Shown here: one piece after another, positions 1-5,313 of the stretch
Numbering within the stretch: the stretch's first letter is position 1
How the letters are laid out: each line of letters starts with the position of its first letter
DNA from: Acidimicrobiia bacterium
GTDB taxonomy: Bacteria; Actinomycetota; Acidimicrobiia; Acidimicrobiales; AC-14
DNA: 7,699 bases
Assembly: GCA_019243595.1 (NCBI GenBank)
Contig: JAFAUA010000528.1
Location: 1-7,699 of the forward strand
Direction: 5' to 3'
The notes under the pieces: generated by a model
What the model was told of the DNA's origin: nothing
The model's input: only the letters and a program-made list of their open reading frames with translations
Database searches by the model: none
Made by a program: the position numbers and the translations under genes

Positions 1-1
1 T

Positions 2-712
2 GCCGACGTGCACATCCTGGTGCTGAGCGTGGATCCCGAGCTCGGGTCGCGCGGTCACGCTGCCTTCGTCGTCGGGCCGAACCATCCCGGCATCCGCCAG
101 GGCCAGAAGTTCAAGAAGCACGGCATCCGCGCGTCCCACACCGCCGAGGTCGTCCTCGAGGACTGCCGCGTTCCCGGCAACTGGCTGCTGGGCGGCAAGG
201 AGAAGCTCGACGAGCGCCTGGCGCGTGCGCGTGAGGGCAAGTCATCGCGCACCCAGGCTGCGATGGCGACCTTCGAGACCACCCGCCCCGCCGTCGGCGC
301 CCAGGCTGTTGGGATCGCACGCGCCGCCTACGAGTACGCGCTCGAGTACGCCAAGGAGCGCAAGCAGTTCAACCGGGCGATCATCGAGAACCAGGCCATC
401 GCCTTCAAGCTGGCCGACATGAAGACGCGGATCGACGCCTCACGCCTGCTGGTGTGGCGCGCCGGTTGGATGGGCCGCAACGGCAAGAAGTTCGAGGCGG
501 GTGAGGGCTCCATGTCGAAGCTCTTCGCCGGCGAGACCGCGGTGAGGGTGACCGAGCAGGCCATCCAGATCCTCGGCGGCTACGGCTACGTTCGCGAGTA
601 CCCCGTCGAGCGTTGGCACCGCGACTCGAAGATCTACACGATTTTTGAGGGAACAAGTGAAATTCAGCGGCTAGTTATCGCCCGCGCCATCTCTGGCGTG
701 CATATTCCTTGA
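2..712 (+). CDS. Acyl-CoA dehydrogenase, C-terminal part (5' end outside window)
   Basis: This is a flavin-dependent acyl-CoA dehydrogenase, which introduces the alpha-beta double bond in acyl-CoA during beta-oxidation or related catabolism. The visible 236 residues run in frame from the window edge, so the start lies upstream. They hold the end of the beta-barrel domain (GIRASHTAEVVLEDCRVP) and the C-terminal helical domain, with the family signatures KERKQFNRAIIENQAIAFKLADM-like (about 117-138), QILGGYGYVREYPVERWHRD and FEGTSEIQR. By family knowledge the glutamate of EGT (codon 647-649) is the catalytic base. Codons before about 640 nearly all end in G or C. From 641 to the TGA many end in A or T (att, ttt, gga, aca, agt, cta, gtt, tct, cat, cct). 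This abrupt switch fits a 3' end replaced by a mobile element; see the repeat at 634-712. The acyl chain preference cannot be told from this part. Confidence 0.95.
   Translation, partial: ADVHILVLSVDPELGSRGHAAFVVGPNHPGIRQGQKFKKHGIRASHTAEVVLEDCRVPGNWLLGGKEKLDERLARAREGKSSRTQAAMATFETTRPAVGAQAVGIARAAYEYALEYAKERKQFNRAIIENQAIAFKLADMKTRIDASRLLVWRAGWMGRNGKKFEAGEGSMSKLFAGETAVRVTEQAIQILGGYGYVREYPVERWHRDSKIYTIFEGTSEIQRLVIARAISGVHIP
634..712 (+). repeat. Left end repeat (attL-like): element-borne, recoded 3' end of the acyl-CoA dehydrogenase gene
   Basis: This is the left copy of the 79-bp direct repeat. From codon 635 on it matches the right copy at 55 of 78 bases but at 23 of 25 amino acids; the two changes are Phe/Leu and Ala/Ser. 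About 13 of 23 codons after the shared core end in A or T, unlike the GC-ending codons of the gene upstream, so this copy is judged to be the foreign one. It ends in TGA where the other copy ends in TAG. It supplies the catalytic Glu codon and the whole C-terminal tail of the working gene. Confidence 0.82.
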
Positions 713-733
713 CGCAGGCGTGGGCGGGACGGC

Positions 734-779
734 GCCAAGGAGTCTTCGTATCCCTACTCCCATCCCTACACCGGGCGCT
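734..779 (+). repeat. Imperfect direct repeat, left member, just inside the element
   Basis: Bases 746-770 align without gaps to 4046-4070 with 19 of 25 matches. With one gap the match continues through GGGCGCT (773-779 and 4074-4080). Upstream, CCAAG and a GAG(T)TCTTCG block are also shared. Inside this copy ATCCCTAC occurs twice, 12 bp apart (750-757 and 762-769); the right copy keeps degenerate versions at the same spacing. It overlaps the last codons and stop of the primase-helicase gene. In a circular form of the element this repeat and its partner would lie on either side of the crossover site, so arm-type recombinase binding sites are one possibility. Confidence 0.6.
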
Positions 780-3105
780 TACGGCTGGTTCGTGAGTGGC
801 GGCTGCCGGCTTGCGGGAGGTTGAACCCGAGGGCGGCATAAGCGGTGCGACGCTCGTCATGCATCCGTGCCAGCTGCGGCACGTTGACGTCGACGTAGTC
901 GTGGACCTCCACGCGGCTCTTGGTCGCGGTTGGTCGTAGGACCCGCCCCACGTACTGCACCACGTTGCCCTTGAACCTGATCGGGAAGGCGAGAAAGAGC
1001 GTGTCGAGGGGCGGGCAATCGAACCCTTCCCCGAGCAAGCTCGCGGTGGCGACCAGGAGGAGCCCGGAGTCGGATTGGGAGAGTCGATCAGTGACAGCCT
1101 TGCGCGCCCTCTTCCCAAGGCCGCCGTGAAGGACGAGCGGGTCCAGTCCTCGTTCAGCCAGGTTCGTGACGATGTCCTCGAGATGTTCGGTCCATCGCGT
1201 GAGTACCAGCGAGTTTCGCCCGGCGGTTCCAGCGGCAGCGACGTCGTCGCAGATGGCGCTCGTACGCTTGGCGTCCTCGACTATCCCGCGGAAGATCGTC
1301 TGAATGTGCTCACCGTCTTCCGCAGTTCGATGGCGTGTCTCGTGAACTATCAGATCGAGGGAGCGGAGGGCACTGGCGGCCTGCTCGCGCATCCGGTGCC
1401 GAATTGGGCCGCACTGCATCGCCATCATCGCCTGGAGGCCATCTCGCCGGTATGGGGTCGCCGTGAGGCCCGCCCACCGTCGGACGGGAATCTGCCGGAC
1501 GGCGCGCTCGAACGTCACGGCCGGCACGTGGTGGCACTCATCCACAATGACCAGGCCGTACCCGGCCGTCATCTCAGCGACGTCATCGCGCCGGGCAAGG
1601 CTCTGAACCATGGCTACGTCAACAATTCGCGTGGCGCGCCTCCGCCCTCCGCCCACCTGACCAATCTGCTTCGGCTCGAGAGCCAGATGGGTCACGAGCC
1701 GGTCACGCCATTGATCCACCAGCGGTTTCCGGTCGACGAGAACCAAAGTGGGACTGCCGGTGCGGGCGATGAGAGCGCAGCCGACCACTGTCTTGCCCGA
1801 ACCGGGTGGCGCTACGAGCATGCCGAGGTCATGGGAACTGAGCGCGTCGAGTGCCCAATCCTGCTCTGGCGTGAGCTTCGACTCAAGGGACACATCGATC
1901 GCGCCAACAGATTCGTAATCGTCAGCAACGACCAGTCGACTGCCTGCCTCATCAACGATCTTCTCGGCCTTCTCGCGCAGGCCTCGTGGCAGCAGGAGCT
2001 GATCGAGATTCTCTCGATAGCAGCGGATGAACCGAGGGGTATTCCATGTCGAGAAGCGCAGCTTCTCCTTTTCGTAGAACTCGGGATTGTGCAACGACGC
2101 CAGATGTTTGAGAGCCGCGACGAGCGCAGGAGGGACGCCGATCCGGTCGACGGCGAGCATCGCCCCGGCGTGGGCCTTGATCTCTGCGGGCGGTTTCGGT
2201 GCGGATCCGGATGTTCGGGCGCGGCGGTACGTGGCGGCGTCGGGTCCGGCAGCCAGCTCGCTGAATGCGGCCGCGATCGTCTTCGCCGACTCCGGCGTCA
2301 GGCGGTCGATGCTCGACAGGTGCGCCCACTGGTCGTCGTAGGGCTCAAGGGTCGCGGGATCGAGGAACAGTGTGGTGCCGCGCTTGCGGCACTCACCCTG
2401 GAGTGGCAGCGCGATGAGATTGCCGAACGAGCCCTTCGGCATGAAGTCCTGTGCAGGGAACAGGCGGTCGTAGCTGGCGAGGTCGAGTTCGGCCCGAGTC
2501 GTCATCGCTTCTCGGAGCAGATGGACGCCGATTCGCCGTGCGACGGCCGCAGGAACCGGGCCGGTGAAGAAGCTCCAGACGTGCCCACCGTCGCCTGAGC
2601 GGGAGCGTTCCAGCGCCGCTGGGATTCCCGCGTCGTGCGCCGCGTCCAAGTATGCAAGAGCGTCGAGGATCCAGCCAGGGCCGTCGAAGTCGCATGCCAA
2701 CAGCTGGCAGACGTCGCCGTGCAACAGCGGATAGAGGCCCGCGTGGATCGCGCCAGCCAGATGGCGCTCGACAACCTCAGCAGTGAGCGGCAGGTACTCA
2801 CGGTCCGGTCGGCGGGAATTCGCCCAGCCACCCCGAACCGCCGGCCCCCATCCCGCCTTTCCGGTTCTCTGGTTCTCCCAGCGGAGCGCCCAAACGTCAT
2901 CTCGACCAACGAACAGGCTCAGGAACAGCCCGATCTTGCTCTCGTTCGGAGCGGAGGCATCGATGTTGAGGAGGGCCTCTGTTCCGTCGTTGAAGAGTTC
3001 CGGCGCCCACCGCGCCTGTTCCGCCGTGCCGGCACGTTCGTCCATGCCGAGCAGGGCGCGGAGACGGGCATTCTCGGCCCGGAGCGTGGCCAGCTTGTCG
3101 AGCAA
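766..3105 (-). CDS. TOTE conflict system-type archaeo-eukaryotic primase fused to a superfamily 2 helicase
   Basis: This 779-residue protein begins with a short coiled coil (about 1-20, LRAENARLRALLG). It continues with an archaeo-eukaryotic primase domain (about 40-275) showing the catalytic DFD (139-141), the SGDGGH motif (170-175) and a strand with RGTTLFLD (242-249). A conserved linker follows (about 325-400, with LASLHNPEFYEKEKLR and TPRFIRCYRENLDQLLLPRG), then a complete SF2 helicase: Walker A APPGSGKT (432-439), DECH (522-525), LTATP (547-551), GEGFD (692-696) and QYVGRVLR (717-724). This architecture is that of the proteins named TOTE conflict system primases, thought to act in defence against invading DNA; that role is family knowledge, not shown here. 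All motifs look intact and no nuclease domain is visible. The first usable start is TTG at 3105. An in-frame stop lies at about 3160-3162, no ATG or GTG falls between, and no clear Shine-Dalgarno sequence is seen. It is transcribed away from the toxin-antitoxin pair. Confidence 0.85.
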   Translation of the reverse strand: MLDKLATLRAENARLRALLGMDERAGTAEQARWAPELFNDGTEALLNIDASAPNESKIGLFLSLFVGRDDVWALRWENQRTGKAGWGPAVRGGWANSRRPDREYLPLTAEVVERHLAGAIHAGLYPLLHGDVCQLLACDFDGPGWILDALAYLDAAHDAGIPAALERSRSGDGGHVWSFFTGPVPAAVARRIGVHLLREAMTTRAELDLASYDRLFPAQDFMPKGSFGNLIALPLQGECRKRGTTLFLDPATLEPYDDQWAHLSSIDRLTPESAKTIAAAFSELAAGPDAATYRRARTSGSAPKPPAEIKAHAGAMLAVDRIGVPPALVAALKHLASLHNPEFYEKEKLRFSTWNTPRFIRCYRENLDQLLLPRGLREKAEKIVDEAGSRLVVADDYESVGAIDVSLESKLTPEQDWALDALSSHDLGMLVAPPGSGKTVVGCALIARTGSPTLVLVDRKPLVDQWRDRLVTHLALEPKQIGQVGGGRRRATRIVDVAMVQSLARRDDVAEMTAGYGLVIVDECHHVPAVTFERAVRQIPVRRWAGLTATPYRRDGLQAMMAMQCGPIRHRMREQAASALRSLDLIVHETRHRTAEDGEHIQTIFRGIVEDAKRTSAICDDVAAAGTAGRNSLVLTRWTEHLEDIVTNLAERGLDPLVLHGGLGKRARKAVTDRLSQSDSGLLLVATASLLGEGFDCPPLDTLFLAFPIRFKGNVVQYVGRVLRPTATKSRVEVHDYVDVNVPQLARMHDERRTAYAALGFNLPQAGSRHSRTSRKRPV

Positions 3106-3226
3106 GTCTTGCGGAGGCGGATCGCTGACGATCGCTAGATCATGCCGCGTCGTGCCACTTCAAACGCGCTTTGGTTCCGCAGCCGCACGGCTCGCGATCC
3201 CAGCGCAGAAGCAGGTGCCCACCTGG
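3106..3226. other. Intergenic region between divergent primase-helicase and antitoxin genes
   Basis: These 121 bp, with the promoter next to them, separate the two divergent units of the element. I find no convincing minus-strand promoter for the helicase. TTGAAG on the minus strand (about 3158-3163) could be a -35 box, but nothing like TANNNT stands at the right distance. A minus-strand ATG at about 3143 is followed two codons later by TAG and is out of frame with the helicase. Confidence 0.4.
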
Positions 3227-3262
3227 TTGTTTTGTACGTACATTCAATGTACAATCGGTCGA
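3227..3262 (+). promoter_or_regulatory. Toxin-antitoxin promoter and palindromic operator, probably leaderless
   Basis: A -35-like TTGTTT (3227-3232) and a strong -10 TACAAT (3250-3255) are separated by exactly 17 bp. Between and over the -10 lies a perfect palindrome, GTACATT-C-AATGTAC (3238-3252), with 7-bp arms and one central base. A third GTAC half-site stands at 3234-3237. Autorepression by an RHH antitoxin bound over the -10 box is usual in this family, so this is the likely operator. The expected transcription start, 7 bases after the last T of the -10, falls on base 3262, which is the A of the antitoxin ATG. There is also no Shine-Dalgarno sequence, so the transcript is probably leaderless. 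Confidence 0.65.
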
Positions 3263-3534
3263 TGGCAAGCAAGACGGAACGGCTCAATCTGCGTCTCACG
3301 CCTGGTCAGGACGCGGTCCTTCGCCGTGCGGCCGAGGCGCGCGGCGAGGCTGTGAGCGACTACGTCCTGCGACACGCGGTCGAGGCCGCCGAGACTGATC
3401 TGGCAGACCGTCGCGTCTTCGCGCTCGATGACGCCGATTGGACACGGCTGCAGAAGGTGCTCGAGCAGCCGGTCCGTCCCGCCAAGAAGCTTCAACAGCT
3501 GCTCTCTGAGCCATCGGTCCTCGAAGGCCAATGA
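3262..3534 (+). CDS. DUF1778 (TacA-like) ribbon-helix-helix antitoxin
   Basis: This 90-residue protein has an N-terminal ribbon-helix-helix DNA-binding domain (about 1-45), starting KTERLNLRLTPGQDAVLRRAA, and the conserved VSDYVLRHAV helix. The C-terminal toxin-binding segment is typical of DUF1778 antitoxins: RRVFALDDADWTRLQKVLEQP followed by a proline-containing helix (51-85). It neutralises the GNAT toxin encoded next and represses its own promoter, by family analogy. The ATG at 3262 was chosen because the protein homology starts there and the promoter -10 ends 6 bp before it. A longer reading from 3142 would run through the promoter and is rejected. Its TGA overlaps the toxin ATG (ATGA, 3531-3534), so the two genes are translationally coupled. 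Confidence 0.9.
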   Translation: MASKTERLNLRLTPGQDAVLRRAAEARGEAVSDYVLRHAVEAAETDLADRRVFALDDADWTRLQKVLEQPVRPAKKLQQLLSEPSVLEGQ

Positions 3535-4016
3535 GATTTCGGGGCCCCGAGCTCTTGGGCCCCGATCATTTGCTCGAAGGGTTCGACTGCGCGAGGCCCA
3601 CCCTCAACGATTGGCTCTTGCGTCGAGCCCTCGCGAATCAGCGCAGCGGCGCGTCGCGCACGTGGGTCGTCGCCGACGACGCCGGCGGGATTGTCGCCTA
3701 CTACGCCTCCGCCACGGCGTCGATTCTTCGGGAGACGGCGACCAAGAGGGCGAGCCGCAATCAGCCAGAGGCCATCCCTGCGGTCCTTCTTGCTCGGCTC
3801 GCCGTCGATTCCGGGCATCAAGGCCAAGGACTCGCGGGAGCCCTCCTGAAGCACTTCATCCTGAAAGCTCTTGAGGTGTCATCGATCGTTGGTGCCCGCG
3901 TGCTTCTTGTCCACGCCGAGGACGAGGAGGCTCGAGCGTTCTACCTTCACCACGACTTCGAGCCGTCGCCCATTGACGGCTTGACACTCATGCGGGTGAT
4001 CAAAGACGTCTTGTGA
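3531..4016 (+). CDS. GNAT acetyltransferase toxin (TacT-like)
   Basis: This 161-residue GNAT acetyltransferase is of the type paired with DUF1778 antitoxins. Characterised members use acetyl-CoA to acetylate the amino group of aminoacyl-tRNA and so block translation. Visible signatures are GFDCARPTLNDWLLRRALANQ (about 17-37, the substrate-side N-terminal motif), SRTWVV, the strand LLARLAVD (86-93), the acetyl-CoA-binding loop GHQGQGLAGALL (95-106) and EARAFYLHHDFEPSP, whose Tyr138 matches the conserved catalytic tyrosine. No frameshift or missing core residue is seen, so it looks active. It starts inside the antitoxin stop codon (ATGA overlap) and shares its promoter. Which aminoacyl-tRNA it targets cannot be read from the sequence. 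Confidence 0.9.
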   Translation: MRFRGPELLGPDHLLEGFDCARPTLNDWLLRRALANQRSGASRTWVVADDAGGIVAYYASATASILRETATKRASRNQPEAIPAVLLARLAVDSGHQGQGLAGALLKHFILKALEVSSIVGARVLLVHAEDEEARAFYLHHDFEPSPIDGLTLMRVIKDVL

Positions 4017-4024
4017 GCGTCCTC

Positions 4025-4080
4025 CAAGATGAGAGTTCTTCGGTCTCGCATCCCGACTTTCCGCCCTACAACTGGGCGCT
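4025..4080 (+). repeat. Imperfect direct repeat, right member, just inside the element
   Basis: This is the partner of the repeat at 734-779, in the same orientation. The 4046-4070 block matches 746-770 at 19 of 25 positions, followed by GGGCGCT after a one-base gap. The two octamer-like units (ATCCCGAC at 4050-4057, GCCCTACA at 4063-4070) keep the roughly 12-bp spacing of the left copy. It lies just downstream of the toxin stop codon, outside any recognised gene. Confidence 0.6.
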
Positions 4081-4151
4081 ACGCGCCGATACCAAGCGAA
4101 AAACCGCTGGTCAAGGCGTTGGCGCTGACACCCCCGGACGCCTGGCGATGA
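4029..4151 (+). CDS. Possible 40-residue ORF at the right end of the element
   Basis: An ATG 12 bp after the toxin stop opens a 40-codon reading frame, with PTTGRYAPIPSEKPLVKALA in the middle and ending in PPDAWR before TGA. I do not recognise it. It has no clear ribosome-binding site and covers the whole stretch between the toxin and the end repeat, including the internal direct repeat. Its composition could be protein-like, for example the eroded tail of a lost gene such as an integrase, but chance is equally likely. Confidence 0.15.
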   Translation: MRVLRSRIPTFRPTTGRYAPIPSEKPLVKALALTPPDAWR

Positions 4152-4152
4152 G

Positions 4153-4231
4153 CTACACGATCCTCGAAGGCACGTCAGAGATTCAGCGGTTGGTGATCGC
4201 TCGGAGCATCTCCGGGGTGCACATTCCGTAG
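4153..4231 (+). pseudogene. Displaced native 3' end of the acyl-CoA dehydrogenase gene (attR-like repeat)
   Basis: This right copy of the 79-bp repeat encodes YTILEGTSEIQRLVIARSI and the tail SGVHIP, then TAG. It is only the last 25 codons of the enzyme and cannot work alone. No homology to the dehydrogenase remains to its left. Its codons are mostly GC-ending (ctc, ggc, acg, gtg, agc, tcc, ggg, cac, ccg), like the body of the dehydrogenase gene, which marks it as the original host end pushed away by the insertion. An open frame continues upstream into the element, but that is accidental. Confidence 0.82.
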
Positions 4232-4290
4232 CTCTGGCCTGCGGATTTGCCGACACCCCAGTCGAGCAGGACGCTCGTTACGCGCCGCTT
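4232..4290. other. Short spacer between convergent host genes, with a small hairpin
   Basis: Before the insertion this 59-bp stretch separated the ends of the dehydrogenase (+) and the hydrolase (-). It holds a 5-bp perfect stem with a 5-base loop, CGAGC-AGGAC-GCTCG (4263-4277), with no T-tract on either side. A weak bidirectional terminator is possible but not supported beyond its position. Confidence 0.25.
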
Positions 4291-5232
4291 TCAGGCACCG
4301 TCGCTCGGCGGTGCTATCCCATGCAGCCGCTCACGGAGTGCCTCGGGAGTGAACGTGCTGGGTTCGGTGGTGCGGAGGAAGTCCACGAGGATCTCGACGA
4401 AGCGGACCGGGTCCTCGACGTGGGGGAAGTGGCCGACACCCTGCAAGATCTCCAGTCGGCTGTTGGGAATGGTCTCGTGGGCCTTGTAAGCGTGGGCGAC
4501 CGGGATGATCCTGTCTTGATCACCCCACACGATCAAGGTGGGCATCTCTGCAGCCAGGTACAGGCGATTGATCGCGCTCACCGACTGACCGCCGGGATCG
4601 ATCACCGCCCGCATGGTGCGGATGAATGCCTGGCGGTTCTCGGGTTCGGTCAGCGACCGGTAGGAGCGCCACATCTCTGCCGCCCGGGGTTGGCGGATGC
4701 CCCGATTGCCGATGAACGTTGCCACCGAGTTGCCCCAGCCGCGCGCGCGGCCAGGGAACAACAGCGGCATCACGTACTCGGCCGCCGGCAGGGTGAGGAG
4801 GCGCAACATCCAGCTCACCTCGCGGCCCAGACCTCCGGCGTCGACAAGGACCAGACGCTCGCACCGCTCGGGGAACTGGTAGGCGAACTGCATCGCCACG
4901 CCACCGCCGAAGGACTGGCCGACAACGGTGACCCGATCGATGTCGAGCACATGCAGGAGGTCGCGCATGCCGCTCGCCTGGTTGCCGAGCGAGTAATCAC
5001 CGAGCGGTTTGCTCGACCGGCCGTGGCCGAGGAAGTCCGGCGCGAGCACCGTGTAGTCGTGCTGCAATATCCGCGTCGCGGCCGTCCATGTCCCGGAGCT
5101 ACCGGCGATCCCGTGGAGCAGCAAGAGAGCGGGTCCCGTGCCGGCGCGCCGGTACGCCAGACGCTCGCCGTGCAGAGAGACATGTTTCACTGGGAACTCC
5201 GCCGCCCCGATGGCCGACTTCGCTGGGTCCAT
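4291..5232 (-). CDS. Alpha/beta hydrolase
   Basis: This 313-residue alpha/beta-fold hydrolase probably acts in the cytoplasm, as no signal peptide is visible. The oxyanion-hole region is LLLLHGIAGSS (36-46). The nucleophile elbow GQSFGG places Ser107. The acid is Asp240 in WGDQDRIIP and the base His268 in GVGHFPHVEDP, so the triad is complete. A cap region lies at about 135-220. The family includes C-C bond hydrolases, esterases and haloperoxidase-like enzymes, and the substrate cannot be assigned. ATG at 5232 has an SD-like GGAGG 10 bases upstream (complement of 5243-5247), which supports this start. It follows carD on the same strand after 81 bp and could be read through from it. Confidence 0.92.
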   Translation of the reverse strand: MDPAKSAIGAAEFPVKHVSLHGERLAYRRAGTGPALLLLHGIAGSSGTWTAATRILQHDYTVLAPDFLGHGRSSKPLGDYSLGNQASGMRDLLHVLDIDRVTVVGQSFGGGVAMQFAYQFPERCERLVLVDAGGLGREVSWMLRLLTLPAAEYVMPLLFPGRARGWGNSVATFIGNRGIRQPRAAEMWRSYRSLTEPENRQAFIRTMRAVIDPGGQSVSAINRLYLAAEMPTLIVWGDQDRIIPVAHAYKAHETIPNSRLEILQGVGHFPHVEDPVRFVEILVDFLRTTEPSTFTPEALRERLHGIAPPSDGA

Positions 5233-5313
5233 GCCCCAGTGTCCTCCCGACCTAGGCAGGACGGACCCGGGTGGCCTGAGGCCCTTTGGGGGACCGCTCC
5301 GAGACGGTTCGGT

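Larger units (their letters stand above)
643..4161. mobile_element. Integrated element of about 3.5 kb in the 3' end of the acyl-CoA dehydrogenase gene, without integrase
   Basis: The segment is bounded by a 79-bp direct repeat of the acyl-CoA dehydrogenase 3' end, at 634-712 and 4153-4231. The copies are collinear without gaps at an offset of 3519 bp. Joining base 642 to base 4162 restores an uninterrupted gene with host-like codons, so that is the inferred empty site. Crossover most likely lay in the shared 9-mer CTACACGAT (634-642 and 4153-4161): homology between the copies stops just left of it, and codon bias in the left copy changes just right of it. Cargo is a TOTE-type primase-helicase and a TacAT-like toxin-antitoxin pair. 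No tyrosine or serine integrase, transposase or excisionase is encoded, so the element is non-autonomous or decayed. The repeat and codon shift are seen directly; integration by a site-specific recombinase is inferred. Confidence 0.8.

Noticed and set aside
1075..2598. 507-residue plus-strand open frame opposite the primase-helicase
   Set aside because: It lies wholly antisense to a gene with complete primase and helicase motifs, shows no recognisable domain, and long antisense frames are common in GC-rich genes.
3142..3261. Longer N-terminus for the antitoxin starting at 3142
   Set aside because: It would run through the promoter and palindromic operator, and the extra residues do not resemble an RHH protein; family similarity begins at the ATG at 3262.
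4013..4231. 72-residue frame ending in the dehydrogenase tail, read as a small gene
   Set aside because: Only the last 25 codons resemble a protein; the upstream part is element DNA that happens to stay open. It is better described as a displaced gene end.
634..4231. Duplication by unequal recombination between two dehydrogenase paralogues
   Set aside because: Only 79 bp are shared, starting sharply at a 9-bp core, and the left copy has foreign codon bias while the right has host bias. Insertion with tail replacement explains this better, although it is not proven.
4295..4314. Hairpin GCACCG-8-CGGTGC as a transcription terminator
   Set aside because: It lies inside the last codons of the hydrolase, has a short stem and no T-tract; such stems are frequent in GC-rich coding DNA.
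5233..5313. Short inverted repeats (GGCC-TGA-GGCC, ACCCGGGT) between carD and the hydrolase as a terminator
   Set aside because: Stems of only 4 bp without a T-tract are expected by chance at this GC content.
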